Source of the DNA: Brachybacterium sp. SGAir0954
Lineage (GTDB): Bacteria > Actinomycetota > Actinomycetes > Actinomycetales > Dermabacteraceae
Reading direction: 5' to 3'
NCBI RefSeq assembly: GCF_005490785.1
Contig: NZ_CP027295.1
Span: 2,418,001-2,482,000, forward strand
DNA length: 64,000 bases
Shown here: in pieces, positions 22,910 to 31,739 of the stretch
Layout of the letters: each line of letters opens with the position of its first letter
How positions within the stretch are numbered: the stretch's first letter is position 1
Position numbers and translations under genes: made by a program
Notes under the pieces: model-generated
Seen by the model: the letters and a program-made list of their open reading frames with translations, nothing else
Database searches by the model: none
Told to the model about the DNA's origin: nothing

Positions 22910-23691
22910 ATCTCGGTGTGGACGACCCGCTCGACGGTCTCGACGAGCGCGGCGCGCGCGGTCTCCTGCAGGTGGGCGAGGATCTCGCGCCGCGCGAGGG
23001 CGTCGGAGAGCTGGCGCGCCCCCGGATCTGGATCGGCGAGCTCGCCCTGCGCGAGCAGCAGCGTGCGACCGGCGAGGACGAGCAGGTGCGCCTGCGGCCC
23101 CTCGAGGTGCCGCGGCAGACCGGTCGCCGTCCAACCCGCGGGGATGCGGTCCGGGGGGACGGGCTCGTCCGGCACGATGTCGAGGTCGACCGTGCTGCGC
23201 GCCGCCTCCTGCAGGGCGGTGAGCAGCTCCGTGCGGGCGCGGCCCGAGCTCGCCGGCGGCGGGACCTGCGCGCCCAGGGGCGCCGCGAAGCGCTGCCAGG
23301 TCACCCGGGGCCCGCGCGGTCCCTCGGCGCGGTCCACGTCGATGCCCGGCACGAGCGTGTGGTCGGCGATGCCGGCGGCCGTGACGACGACGGCCTGCTC
23401 CGCGGCGAGCGCCGCCGCGATCGCCGGCGGCGGACCCACGAGACCGGCGAGGCGACCGGGGACGGGCAGCACGAGCCGCAGCTGCGCGAGCGGGAGCCGT
23501 CGCAGCCCGGTGAGCCAGGCGAAGAGGTCCTCGCCGCCGGGGACCGCGGTGCCGCCGGAGGCGCCGTGGGCGAGCTCCGCGGCGTCATCGGGACCGACGT
23601 CGCCGCGCAGGTACGCCGCCGTCCAGAGCATGAGCACGGCGCCGCGGGGGAGGGCGAGCAGGTCCCTGCCCGCGAGCGGGGAGTCGGTCAT
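22903..23691 (-). CDS. Hypothetical actinobacterial protein
   Basis: A 262-residue soluble protein that I do not recognise. It is Ala/Leu-rich, with blocks such as GAVLMLWTAAYLRGD, DLFAWLTGLRRLPLAQLRLVL and HLLVLAGRTLLLAQGELAD, and has no membrane helix or catalytic motif that I can name. Its ATG overlaps the stop of the upstream RNB ribonuclease (ATGA), so the two are probably cotranslated and may work together. The gene ends 14 bases from convergent glgA. Confidence 0.65.
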   Translation of the reverse strand: MTDSPLAGRDLLALPRGAVLMLWTAAYLRGDVGPDDAAELAHGASGGTAVPGGEDLFAWLTGLRRLPLAQLRLVLPVPGRLAGLVGPPPAIAAALAAEQAVVVTAAGIADHTLVPGIDVDRAEGPRGPRVTWQRFAAPLGAQVPPPASSGRARTELLTALQEAARSTVDLDIVPDEPVPPDRIPAGWTATGLPRHLEGPQAHLLVLAGRTLLLAQGELADPDPGARQLSDALARREILAHLQETARAALVETVERVVHTEMG

Positions 23692-25172
23692 CCCTGCACC
23701 GCCTCGAGCACCGGGCCGTCGGCCGCATCCGCGGAGACGATCCGCACGCGCAGGCTGGAGCCGACCTCGGCCTGGGCCGGGACCCAGGCGGTGACCGGCG
23801 GGTCGAGGAGCTGGACCTCGACCCGGGCGGGCGTGCCCTCGTTGCCGTCCTTCGCGGGGGAGGCCCCGCGGCTGTCGATCACGGTCGCCTCGAGCTCCTC
23901 ACCGACCCAGGCGCGCAGGGCGGCGCTCTCGACGAGCGCGATGCCGCGCCGCTCGAGGTCCCCGGCGCGGCCGCCGGCGCTGCGCATCGCCTCGGGGATC
24001 TCGCCGAGAGCGGCGAGCAGCTCCGGGGCGGGCGCCTCGCCGCGGGCGTGGGCGTGGCACACGAGCAGCACGAAGCGGTCCACCAGGCGGCGCAGGGGCG
24101 CGGTGGTGTGGGCGTAGGGGGCGGCGATCGCGGCCTGCGCCGGGTCCTCGGGGACCTCCGCGGCGCTCGTGAAGGCCGCGTAGGAGGCGCCGCGGAACAG
24201 GGCCGTCGCCTGGTTCAGCAGGGCCAGGTGCCGACCCTCCTGCCAGTCCAGCGTGCGCAGGAAGGCCCCGTAGGTCACGCCCTCCTCCCAGGGCACGCCG
24301 AGCGCCGCCGCCTGACGCCGGAAGCGCTCCACCGCGGCCGGCTCCGCGGGCGGCATCGTGCGCAGGATCCCGGATCCGCCGCGCAGCATGAGATCGGCGG
24401 CGGCCATGCCGGTCATCAGCGAGATCTGGGCGTTGGCATCCTCGATCGGGGCGGGGCGTCGCCACACGAGCCGCACCTGGTCGCCGTCCTCGACGATCTC
24501 CTGCTCGGGCACATTCAGGCTCGCGCCGCCGCGCTCGAGCTCCTGGCGGGCGCGCAGCGCTCCGATCTCCTGGAGCAGCAGCATCTGCGGGTGGCCCGTG
24601 CCGGCGTCGAGCTGCTCCTGCACGCCCGCGTAGTCGAGCTTCTCGGTGGAGCGCACGAGCGCCCGCTCGAGGTCCACGCCGGTGACGGCGCCGCTCGCGT
24701 CGAGGTCGAGGGTCCACACGAACGCCGGGGTCGTCTGCCCGGGCAGCAGGGACGCCGCCCCCTCGGAGAGCACCTCGGGGTGCAGGGGGATCCGACGGTC
24801 CGGGAGGTAGACGGTCGCCCCGCGCCGGCGGGCCTCGTGGTCGATCGGGCCGTCGAGCTCGACGAACCAGGGGACGTCGGCGATCGCGTAGAGCACGCGG
24901 AAGCCCTCGCCCTCGCGGCTGAGGTGCATCGCCTGGTCCAGGTCCGTGGAGGACGCGGGGTCGAGCGTCACGAAGGGCACGTCGGTACGGTCCGCGCGGT
25001 CGCCGCCGTCGGCCCGGGCAGCGGCGGCCTCCGCGGCGGCGAGGACCTCGGGCGGGAACGCGAGGGGGAGGTCGTCGGCGGCGTCGGCGAGCAGGGCGTC
25101 GAGGCCCGCGCGGATCTCCTCGGCGGCGACGGAGCCGCGCGGGGCGCGAAGGGTGAGCGGTCGGTGCGGCAC
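23688..25172 (-). CDS. RNB-domain exoribonuclease (RNase II/R family)
   Basis: A 494-residue RNB-domain protein. The active-site region VTLDPASSTDLDQAMHL holds the conserved Asp residues, followed by RVLYAIADVPWFV, and RRGATVYLPDRRIPLHPEVLS is the standard next motif. AAPYAHTTAPLRRLVDR near residue 378 is the C-terminal RNB signature (Y-x-H-x-T-x-P-L-R-R). It is shorter than RNase II or R and lacks clear cold-shock domains at the N terminus, as in other actinobacterial members. A GAGGAG ribosome site supports the GTG start. The next gene overlaps its end. Confidence 0.88.
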   Translation of the reverse strand: MPHRPLTLRAPRGSVAAEEIRAGLDALLADAADDLPLAFPPEVLAAAEAAAARADGGDRADRTDVPFVTLDPASSTDLDQAMHLSREGEGFRVLYAIADVPWFVELDGPIDHEARRRGATVYLPDRRIPLHPEVLSEGAASLLPGQTTPAFVWTLDLDASGAVTGVDLERALVRSTEKLDYAGVQEQLDAGTGHPQMLLLQEIGALRARQELERGGASLNVPEQEIVEDGDQVRLVWRRPAPIEDANAQISLMTGMAAADLMLRGGSGILRTMPPAEPAAVERFRRQAAALGVPWEEGVTYGAFLRTLDWQEGRHLALLNQATALFRGASYAAFTSAAEVPEDPAQAAIAAPYAHTTAPLRRLVDRFVLLVCHAHARGEAPAPELLAALGEIPEAMRSAGGRAGDLERRGIALVESAALRAWVGEELEATVIDSRGASPAKDGNEGTPARVEVQLLDPPVTAWVPAQAEVGSSLRVRIVSADAADGPVLEAVQG

Positions 25173-25290
25173 GGGGACTCCTCGGGGTCGGTTCCGGGCC
25201 GCGCCAGTCTATGGCGGGGCGGGCGGGGAGCAGGGTGAGGCGGGCGCCCGGCGCGGGCGGGTCGTGGGCCGACGGTGCACCACCGGGCGA

Positions 25291-25296
25291 TAGGCT
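25291..25296 (+). promoter_or_regulatory. -10 box of a leaderless ABC-ATPase transcript
   Basis: TAGGCT lies seven bases before the ATG at 25304 and no ribosome-binding sequence is present between them. The spacing fits transcription starting at the A of the start codon. Confidence 0.45.
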
Positions 25297-25303
25297 TGCG
25301 GCC

Positions 25304-26125
25304 ATGGCTTTCCCCTCCGCTGACACAGCCGACACCGCCACCGCCGCCGCGTTCACGGACGTCGTCGTCCGCCGGGCGGGGCGCAACATCCTCGACGACG
25401 TGTCCCTGCAGATCTCCGAGGGGGACCGCTGGGCGGTACTCGGGCCCAACGGCGCCGGCAAGTCCACGATGATCCGCCTGCTCTCGACGCGCCTGCACCC
25501 CACCTCCGGCACCGTCGACATCCTCGGCGAGCGCCTGGGCCGGGTCGACGTGTTCGAGCTGCGCACCCTGATCGGCCTCGCCTCCCAGGAGCTCGCGGAC
25601 ACGATCCCCGCCGACGAGACCGCCCTGGACGTCGTCGTGACCGCCGGCTACTCCGTGGTGGGCCGCTGGCGCGAGGAGTACGACGACCTCGACCTCGAGC
25701 GCGCCTCGACGCTGCTCGCCGCCTTCGGCGTGGGCCATCTCCAGAAGGCGCACTTCGGCACCCTGTCGACCGGCGAGCGCAAGCGCGTGCTCGCCGCCCG
25801 CGCCCTCATGACGGACCCCGAGCTGCTCCTGCTCGACGAGCCCGCCGCGGGCCTGGACCTCGGCGGCCGCGAGGCGCTCGTGCGCACCCTGGGCCGGCTC
25901 GCGAAGGACCCCGCGACCCCGGTGACCGTGCTCGTCACCCACCACGTCGAGGAGATCCCGCCGGGCTACACGCACGTGCTGCTGCTGCGCAAGGGCGGCG
26001 TCGTCGCCGCCGGGCCCATCGAGCAGACCCTCACCTCCCAGAACCTCACCGCGACCTTCGGCCTGCCGCTCGTCGTGGACCGGGTGGGCGAGCGCTACTT
26101 CGCGCGCTCCCTGGCCCTGGGCTGA
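25304..26125 (+). CDS. ABC transporter ATP-binding protein, iron-type (FepC-like)
   Basis: A 273-residue ATPase subunit. Walker A is GPNGAGKST (near residue 48), the Q-loop is GLASQELAD, the signature is LSTGERKRVLAARAL (STGER in place of SGGQ) and Walker B is LLLLDEP with the H-loop in VLVTHHVEEIP. No membrane or binding-protein gene is adjacent, so it is an orphan ATPase. Related stand-alone ATPases exist in actinobacteria and their partner is unknown. The trmH-like gene follows after four bases. The start appears leaderless. Confidence 0.85.
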   Translation: MAFPSADTADTATAAAFTDVVVRRAGRNILDDVSLQISEGDRWAVLGPNGAGKSTMIRLLSTRLHPTSGTVDILGERLGRVDVFELRTLIGLASQELADTIPADETALDVVVTAGYSVVGRWREEYDDLDLERASTLLAAFGVGHLQKAHFGTLSTGERKRVLAARALMTDPELLLLDEPAAGLDLGGREALVRTLGRLAKDPATPVTVLVTHHVEEIPPGYTHVLLLRKGGVVAAGPIEQTLTSQNLTATFGLPLVVDRVGERYFARSLALG

Positions 26126-26129
26126 GCGC

Positions 26130-27005
26130 GTGACGCCCGACGGCGCCGCCGCGCAGCTCGTCACGATCACCGATCTCGAGGACCCCGCCCTCGAGGACTA
26201 CGTGCGGATGACGGACGTGCGCCTGCGCTCCCGCGTCGAGGTCGAGCGCGGCCTGTTCATGGCCGAGAGCTTCGAGGTCATCTCCCGGGCGCTCGACGCC
26301 GGCGCCGTGCCCCGCTCCTTCCTCATGAGCGAGAAGTGGATCGAGCGCTTCGCCCCGCTGTACGCGCGCTTCCCCGACGTCCCGGTGTTCGTGGGGGAGG
26401 AGCCGCTGATCGAGCAGCTCACCGGCTTCCATCTGCACCGCGGGGCCCTCGCCGCCATGCAGCGGCCCGTGCTGCCCGCCGCGGCGGAGCTGCTGGAGGG
26501 CGCGCGCACAGTCGCGGTGCTCGAGGACATCGTGGACCACACGAACGTGGGTGCCATGTTCCGCTCCGCGGCCGCGCTCGGCGTCGACGCCGTGCTCGTG
26601 ACCCCGCGCTGCGCGGACCCCCTGTACCGCCGCTCGATCCGCGTCTCCATGGGCACCGTCTTCCAGGTCCCGTGGACCCGGCTCGAGGCCTGGCCGCACG
26701 CCCCGCACCCGCCGGGCGAGCCCGCCCCCGTGGCCGGCGTGGACCTGCTGCACGAGGCCGGCTTCGAGGTGCTCGCCCTCGCGCTGACCGATCAGGCGGT
26801 GCCGCTGGACGAGGTGGATCTCGGCCCGGACCGCAAGGTCGCCTTCGTGTTCGGCACCGAGGGGCACGGCCTGCAGCCCTCGACCCTCGCCGCCGTCGAT
26901 GAGCACGTCATCATCCCGATGGCCGGGGGAGTGGACTCCCTGAACGTCGCCGCGGCGAGCGCCGTGGTGCTCTGGCAGCGACGGGCGATGCTCGGCGCGG
27001 GCTGA
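26130..27005 (+). CDS. TrmH/SpoU-family RNA 2'-O-methyltransferase
   Basis: A 291-residue SPOUT methyltransferase. The N-terminal third (FMAESFEVISRALDAG) is a substrate-binding domain. Motif 1 is LEDIVDHTNVGAMFRSAAAL, motif 2 is VFGTEGHGL and motif 3 is IPMAGGVDSLNVAAASAVVL. Motifs 2 and 3 form the knot that holds SAM. The RNA target (tRNA or 23S rRNA) cannot be told. The GTG start lies four bases after the ABC ATPase stop, so the two are cotranscribed. Confidence 0.88.
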   Translation: MTPDGAAAQLVTITDLEDPALEDYVRMTDVRLRSRVEVERGLFMAESFEVISRALDAGAVPRSFLMSEKWIERFAPLYARFPDVPVFVGEEPLIEQLTGFHLHRGALAAMQRPVLPAAAELLEGARTVAVLEDIVDHTNVGAMFRSAAALGVDAVLVTPRCADPLYRRSIRVSMGTVFQVPWTRLEAWPHAPHPPGEPAPVAGVDLLHEAGFEVLALALTDQAVPLDEVDLGPDRKVAFVFGTEGHGLQPSTLAAVDEHVIIPMAGGVDSLNVAAASAVVLWQRRAMLGAG

Positions 27006-27115
27006 GCGTCTGTTCCTCTCGGGCAGGTGCAGCACCTCGGAGCCCCGCTCGAGCTCGACGCGGCGGTCCTGCTCGCGGTGCTCCTCCGCGACGTCACGCC
27101 GATGCCGGGCGTTGC

Positions 27116-27769
27116 TCATCGAGCCGGGGAGTGACCCGACGGCGGTAGCAGGTCGAGCAGCGCGCCGAGGGTCGGCGCCTGGAGGGTGGGCGGCTCCGCG
27201 TACGGCCAGGGGCGGCCGCGGCTCACCCATCCGGTGCGCAGCCCCGCCGCGGCGCCCCCGCGGATGTCGGCCTCGGGGTGGTCGCCGATCATCCAGGTGT
27301 CGGGGTCCGACGGCGCCTGCGCGAGCGCGGCGGCGAAGATCGCCGGGTCCGGTTTCGACGCTCCGACCTCCTCGGAGATCACGACCGCGTCGAGCAGCAC
27401 CGCGAGCCCGGTGCGTTCGAGCTTCGCCCGCTGCTGCGGTCCGGTCCCGTTGGTGAGCACGGTCAGCCGCGCTCCCTGTCCCCGCAGTCGTCGTAGGTGG
27501 GCGAGCACCGTGGGGTCGCAGGTCACGTGCTCGACGTGCTCCATGAGGAGGCGCTGCTCGAGGTGGTCCGGTGCGGCGCGGGGGAGCAGGCGCTCCGCGA
27601 TCCGCGTGGCGAGCTCGCGGCGCGGGGTGAGGCCGTCGGCGTCGGCGCTGAGCAGCCAGGCGAGGTCCGCGGGGCCGCCGCCGACCTGGGCGACCAGCCC
27701 CTCCGCCCAGCGGGCGAAGGCCCGCTCGCGGTCCACGAGGGTGTTGTCGAGGTCGAGCAGCAGGTGCAC
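27116..27769 (-). CDS. HAD family hydrolase
   Basis: A 217-residue HAD phosphatase with a helical cap. The nucleophile motif LLLDLDNTLVDRERAF is at residues 3-18, motif II is LTVLTNGTGPQQ, the Lys is in GASKPDPAIFAAAL and motif IV is WMIGDHPEADIRGG. This pattern is close to YjjG/pyrimidine-nucleotidase or phosphoglycolate phosphatase-like enzymes; the substrate is unknown. The GTG start is one base from the stop of the upstream methyltransferase. Confidence 0.85.
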   Translation of the reverse strand: MHLLLDLDNTLVDRERAFARWAEGLVAQVGGGPADLAWLLSADADGLTPRRELATRIAERLLPRAAPDHLEQRLLMEHVEHVTCDPTVLAHLRRLRGQGARLTVLTNGTGPQQRAKLERTGLAVLLDAVVISEEVGASKPDPAIFAAALAQAPSDPDTWMIGDHPEADIRGGAAAGLRTGWVSRGRPWPYAEPPTLQAPTLGALLDLLPPSGHSPAR

Positions 27770-27770
27770 G

Positions 27771-28514
27771 TCAGCGGCGCCGGGCGAGCAGGCTGATCGC
27801 GTTGGGCAGGCGACCGTCCCAGGCGGCGGCGGGCTCCTCGTCCTGCGGCGTCCAGAACGGCTCGGGATGCTCGGCGAGGTGCAGCAGCTCGAAGCCGGCC
27901 CCGGTGATCGTCATGACGAGCTCGGCGAGGGTGCGCTGGTGCTCGGTCGCGCCGAGGGCGGGGAAGCTGTCGTTGACGTGGCTGCGGGCGAAGTAGCCGC
28001 GGTCGCGTCGCACGCGGGCATCGTGGGCATCCCACTCCCACAGCGGCACCAGCGGGTGCGCCTCGTAGACGAAGAGGTGCCCGCCGGGCCGCAGCACCCG
28101 GTGCATCTCGGAGGCCCAGGCGGCGAGGTCCTCGATCCAGATGAGCGCGCCCTTGCCGGTGTAGACGAGGTCCTGCGTGCCCTCCGCGAGCTCGGTGGCC
28201 GGCAGCTCGACCTCCTCGTAGCGGCAGGGCCGGCCCAGCTCCTCCGCCCGTCGGCGCGCCGCGGAGACCGCCGTGGGGCTGTAGTCCAGGCCCAGCACCT
28301 CCTGCGCGCCGAGCGCGACGAGGCCGTGGTCGTCGATGCCGTGGCCGCTCTGCGGGTGCAGCACGCGGGCACCGTCCACGAGGGGCGCGAGCAGCCCCTC
28401 CTCGAGCGGCAGCAGGCGCGCGGTGCGGGCCTCGTCGAGGAGCTCCTCGTACTCCCGCACATGCTTCTGCGAGGCCTGCTCCCAGGCGCGGCGGGTGTCC
28501 TCGTACGTGCTCAT
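27771..28514 (-). CDS. Class I SAM-dependent methyltransferase
   Basis: A 247-residue methyltransferase. The SAM-binding motif I is VLHPQSGHGIDDHGLVALGA, a His/Gln variant seen in one actinobacterial subfamily, followed by EVLGLDYSPTAVSAA. DLVYTGKGALIWIEDLAAWA and LRPGGHLFVYEAHPLVPLWEW complete the Rossmann fold. The C-terminal residues resemble methyltransferases active on small molecules, but no substrate can be assigned. I chose ATG 28514 (STYEDTRRAWEQ) with GAGGA upstream; an in-frame ATG 18 bases earlier is possible. Confidence 0.82.
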   Translation of the reverse strand: MSTYEDTRRAWEQASQKHVREYEELLDEARTARLLPLEEGLLAPLVDGARVLHPQSGHGIDDHGLVALGAQEVLGLDYSPTAVSAARRRAEELGRPCRYEEVELPATELAEGTQDLVYTGKGALIWIEDLAAWASEMHRVLRPGGHLFVYEAHPLVPLWEWDAHDARVRRDRGYFARSHVNDSFPALGATEHQRTLAELVMTITGAGFELLHLAEHPEPFWTPQDEEPAAAWDGRLPNAISLLARRR

Positions 28515-28655
28515 GCCCTGATCCTCGTCCATGCCGCGAGCCGGCGCGAGCGGGTTTCCGCGTCACGGGGTGGGGGCGGGATACGGCCGCCCTCCGCGCG
28601 CTCACCGCGAGGGCTGAGACCGCTCGAGGCGAAGGGCCTGTGCGAATTTCTCGGG

Positions 28656-28673
28656 ACATCATGTACATGATGT
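28656..28673. promoter_or_regulatory. Perfect 18-bp palindrome, unknown operator
   Basis: ACATCATGTACATGATGT is its own reverse complement over all 18 bases, an unlikely chance event in such GC-rich DNA. It lies 142 bases from the methyltransferase start and 255 bases from imuA'. A transcription-factor site is the simplest reading; the factor is not identifiable. Confidence 0.5.
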
Positions 28674-28834
28674 GCGCCGTTTTCTGAACAGCATCAGTGC
28701 CCGACTGCCCGGCTGCCCGGTTGCCCGTCCGTCGGCTCTGCCCACCTGCCCGTGGGCTCCGCACCTCCTCGCTCCGTCCGTCGCACCCTCCTGCGAGGCT
28801 TCGCACGGTTGTTCGAAGCATCACCCTGCACACC

Positions 28835-28863
28835 TTGAGACCCCCACCCGACGCGCGTATCGT
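28835..28863 (+). promoter_or_regulatory. imuA'-imuB-dnaE2 promoter
   Basis: TTGAGA (28835-28840) and TATCGT (28858-28863) are separated by exactly 17 bases, a good housekeeping-sigma arrangement. The LexA box begins at the next base, so repressor would cover the transcription start. Confidence 0.65.
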
Positions 28864-28879
28864 TCGAACATCAGTTCGA
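28864..28879. promoter_or_regulatory. LexA (SOS) box
   Basis: TCGAACATCAGTTCGA has perfect TCGAAC/GTTCGA arms around four bases, matching the LexA operator of actinobacteria and Firmicutes. It sits directly after the -10 box of the mutasome promoter, 49 bases before the imuA' ATG. Confidence 0.88.
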
Positions 28880-28927
28880 GTCGCGTCGTGGTCGGCGCCG
28901 AGAGGAAGGCAGGAGACGGAGGTGGTC

Positions 28928-30004
28928 ATGTCCCTGGTGGTCCGGCGCTCGGCGTCCGGCACGGTGTCCGGCGCAGTCTCCGGATCGGCGTCCGGCGCGG
29001 AGCTCGGCACGGAGCGCGCGGCGGAGGCCGAGCGCGATGCCGGCACCCCGCACGAGGACCGGCTGGCCCGGGCCCGCGCGGCCCTCGGCGCGGCCGAGCG
29101 CAGCGCCGCCCGCTGGGGCGGCCGGCTGGACCGCACGGCCCTGCGCAGCATCGGCGGCGACCCCGCCGGCGCCCCGCGCATGCGAGCCGTGCCCGCCGGC
29201 CCGGAGCGCACCGCGGATCCGGACCGGACCGCCCCCACCTCCGCCCTCGCCACGGAGCCGGCCCTCGAGCCGCTCGCCGACGGCACCCGCCTCCCGGTCC
29301 CGGCCCCGCTCGCGGGCCTGTTCCCCCGCACCGGCCTGCGCGCCGGCAGCGCGGTCGCGGTGGACGGCGCGGCGACGACCTCGCTCCTGCTCTCCCTCGC
29401 GGTCGCCGCGGCCGGCCAGGACGCCTGGTGCGCGATCGCCGGCATGCCGGACCTCGGCCTGCGCGCCGCGATCGACGCCGGCCTGGACCCCGCCCGCCTC
29501 GCCCTCGCCCCGGCTCCCGGCGAGCAGGCCCCGCAGGTGCTCTCCGCCCTGGCCGACGGGGTCGGGGTGCTCGTGCTGGGCCCCGACCTCGCCCTCGCCC
29601 CGGCCCTCTGGCGGAGCCTCCTGGGCCGCGCCCGGGCGGCGGACACGCTCGTGCTCGCGGGCCGCCCACCGGGCCGCGCCGATCTCGCCCTCACCGCCAC
29701 GACGCTCGGCTGGCAGGGCCTCGGCGCCGGCACCGGGCGCCTGCGCCGGCGGCGCCTCACGGTGACCTCCGCCGGACGGGGGCTCGCGGGGGAGCATCGC
29801 GTCGAGGTGCTGCTGCCGGAGGTGGGCGGGATGATCGGCGTGGCCCCGCCGGCCCGCCGGGAGCAGGCCGCCCCCAGGACGGTCACCGTCCCCGCGGAGG
29901 TCGCCGCCACCGCGGCGCCCACGGCGGCTGTGCCCGCGACGGCAGCGCCCCCGACGGAGGCGCCCGCGCCCCGGCCGCTGCACGCCGCGCGGAGGGCCGG
30001 CTGA
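28928..30004 (+). CDS. imuA': ImuA' mutasome accessory protein
   Basis: A 358-residue protein with a degenerate RecA-like core. It is called by position (first gene of the LexA-controlled cassette before imuB and dnaE2) and by the layout LRAGSAVAVDGAATTSLLLSLAVAAAG, where a P-loop would be but the GKT is lost. LVLGPDLALAPALWRSLLGRARAADTLVL corresponds to the Walker B region. ImuA' binds ImuB and is needed for damage-induced mutagenesis in mycobacteria. N- and C-terminal parts are Ala/Pro/Thr-rich and low in complexity. A TGATG junction couples it to imuB. Confidence 0.8.
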   Translation: MSLVVRRSASGTVSGAVSGSASGAELGTERAAEAERDAGTPHEDRLARARAALGAAERSAARWGGRLDRTALRSIGGDPAGAPRMRAVPAGPERTADPDRTAPTSALATEPALEPLADGTRLPVPAPLAGLFPRTGLRAGSAVAVDGAATTSLLLSLAVAAAGQDAWCAIAGMPDLGLRAAIDAGLDPARLALAPAPGEQAPQVLSALADGVGVLVLGPDLALAPALWRSLLGRARAADTLVLAGRPPGRADLALTATTLGWQGLGAGTGRLRRRRLTVTSAGRGLAGEHRVEVLLPEVGGMIGVAPPARREQAAPRTVTVPAEVAATAAPTAAVPATAAPPTEAPAPRPLHAARRAG

Positions 30005-31710
30005 TGGGTGCGCCCACCCGCACCGTCGCCGTCCGCGTCCCGCAGTGGCCGCTCATGGCCGCACTGGACCGCCACCAGCGGCGCGCGGAGGCCGACGCCC
30101 GGGGCGAGGAGCCCCCCGCCCCCGTGGACCCGCTGCAGGACCCGGTGCTGCTGCTGGAGAACCACCGCGTCGTCGAGGTCACCGCCGCCGCCCTGCAGGC
30201 AGGGGCCCGGCCCGGCCAGACCCGCCGCGCGGCCCGCGCCGCCTGCCCCGAGGCGCTCGTGCTCGAGGCCGACCGCGAGAGCGAGTCCGGCCTGTTCGAG
30301 CTCGTCGCCGCCGCCGTGGACACGGTCGCCGCGGGCGTGGACGTGCTGCGCCCGGGCACGCTGCTCATGGCCGCCCGCGGCCCGGCCCGCCACCACGGCG
30401 GGGAGGAGCAGCTCGCCGAGCGGATCCTCGACGCGGTCGCGGACCACACCGGCTGGGAGGCCGCCGTGGGCGTGGCCGACGGCCCCTTCGCGGCCCTGCT
30501 CGCCGCCGGGGCCGGACGGATCGTGCGCCCCGGACGCAGCGCCGACTACCTCGCCCCGCACCCGGTCGCCGCGCTCCGCCACGCCCCCGTCGGCCCCGGC
30601 TGGGGGCACCGCGGTCAGCCCTCCGCGACCCGCCCCGAGAAGAAGCTCGACCTCGCCGAGACGGTGGACCTGCTCCAGCGCCTGGGCATCGCGACCCTCG
30701 GCGACCTCGCCGCGCTGCCCTCCGCCTCCGTGGCGGACAGGTTCGGCCCCGACGTCGCGGAGCTGCACCTGCTGGCCCGCGGCGAGGAGCCCGCACCCCC
30801 GGCGGCGCACCATCCCACCCAGCCGGTGCTCGCCGAGACGGTGCTGGACCCGCCGCTGGTGCGCACCGACCAGGCGGCCTTCGTCGCCCGCCCGCTCGCC
30901 GAGCAGCTGCACGAGCAGCTCGTGAGCCGCGGGCTGGTGTGCACGCGCCTGCGGATCGTGGCCCGCACCGAGGGCGGCGAGGAGATGGAGCGCACCTGGC
31001 GGCACGACGGCGCGCTCAGCGTCGCGGACGTCGTGGACCGCATCCGCTGGCAGTGCGACGGCTGGATCACCCGGGCCCGCCTGGGCGGCCCCGCGACCGG
31101 CGCGATCGTGAGGATCGGCCTGCACCCCGCGCAGCTCGCCCCGGCGGGGGAGAGCGCCCCGGCGCTGTGGGGCGGCGCAGGGGAGTCCGCGCAGCGGGCG
31201 GCCCGGGCGCTGGCCCGCGCCCAGGGCCTCGCGGGGGAGGACGCGGTGCTCGTGCCGGCCCCCGCGGGCGGGCGCCTGCTGGCCCGCGAGCTGACCGCGG
31301 TGCCCTGGCGCAGCGAGCGCCCCGACCCGCAGCCCGGTCCGTGGCCCGGGGCCCTGCCGCGCCCGGTGCCGGCGACCGTGTTCCGCCACCCGCCGCCGGT
31401 GGCGCTGCTGGACGCCGACGGCGCGCCCGTCGTCGTCACCGCGCGCGGACTGCTCAGCGGCGCCCCCGCGCAGCTGCGGGTGGTCGCGCCCGGCGTGCCC
31501 GCCCTGGACCGGATGGGGCTGCGGGCGGGGACGGCGCTCACGGTGCTCGCCCACGGCGCACCGACGGTGCTCGACGAGCGCTGGTGGGCGGCCGACGGCG
31601 ACCGCGCCGCCCGCCTGCCGCTCGTGGTGCGCGGCGCGGAGGACGAGGAGACGGCCCTGCTCACCCTGTCCCGCACGGGGGAGTGGGGCGTCGAGGGCAT
31701 CTACGACTAG
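30004..31710 (+). CDS. imuB: ImuB, catalytically dead Y-family polymerase subunit
   Basis: A 568-residue Y-family polymerase homologue. The metal-binding acidic residues are missing: the first motif reads AVRVPQWPLMAAL where active enzymes have D-x-D, and the second reads VLRPGTLLMAA where active enzymes have S-x-D-E. A helix-hairpin-helix segment (LQRLGIATLGDLAALPSASV) and little-finger region follow. ImuB recruits DnaE2 to the beta clamp; a possible clamp contact is the region around APALWGG (about residue 388). It begins on the last base of the imuA' stop. Confidence 0.88.
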   Translation: MGAPTRTVAVRVPQWPLMAALDRHQRRAEADARGEEPPAPVDPLQDPVLLLENHRVVEVTAAALQAGARPGQTRRAARAACPEALVLEADRESESGLFELVAAAVDTVAAGVDVLRPGTLLMAARGPARHHGGEEQLAERILDAVADHTGWEAAVGVADGPFAALLAAGAGRIVRPGRSADYLAPHPVAALRHAPVGPGWGHRGQPSATRPEKKLDLAETVDLLQRLGIATLGDLAALPSASVADRFGPDVAELHLLARGEEPAPPAAHHPTQPVLAETVLDPPLVRTDQAAFVARPLAEQLHEQLVSRGLVCTRLRIVARTEGGEEMERTWRHDGALSVADVVDRIRWQCDGWITRARLGGPATGAIVRIGLHPAQLAPAGESAPALWGGAGESAQRAARALARAQGLAGEDAVLVPAPAGGRLLARELTAVPWRSERPDPQPGPWPGALPRPVPATVFRHPPPVALLDADGAPVVVTARGLLSGAPAQLRVVAPGVPALDRMGLRAGTALTVLAHGAPTVLDERWWAADGDRAARLPLVVRGAEDEETALLTLSRTGEWGVEGIYD

Positions 31711-31739
31711 CAGCAGAACGATCAGGGAGGAGGGCTCCG

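Larger units (their letters stand above)
28515..28927. other. 413-bp intergenic region before the mutasome genes
   Basis: No gene is supported here. It holds, in order, a perfect 18-bp palindrome (28656-28673) in a locally AT-richer patch, a run of imperfect TGCCCG-type octamer repeats (about 28698-28728), a half-site GTTCGAA at 28811, and then the promoter and LexA box of imuA'. Two promoters probably fire outward, but only the forward one is clear. Confidence 0.6.

Noticed and set aside
27006-27119. A small reverse gene beginning ATG at 27119 (SNARHRRDVAEEHREQ)
   Set aside because: The frame has no stop until deep inside the trmH-like gene on the opposite strand and no ribosome site; no separate protein can be supported.
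28698-28728. TGCCCG-rich short repeats as an iteron or origin
   Set aside because: Only four imperfect copies, no dnaA boxes and no replication gene nearby.
28672-28927. Extension of imuA' or imuB upstream into the intergenic region
   Set aside because: The open frames there cross the promoter and LexA box, so translation cannot start before 28928.
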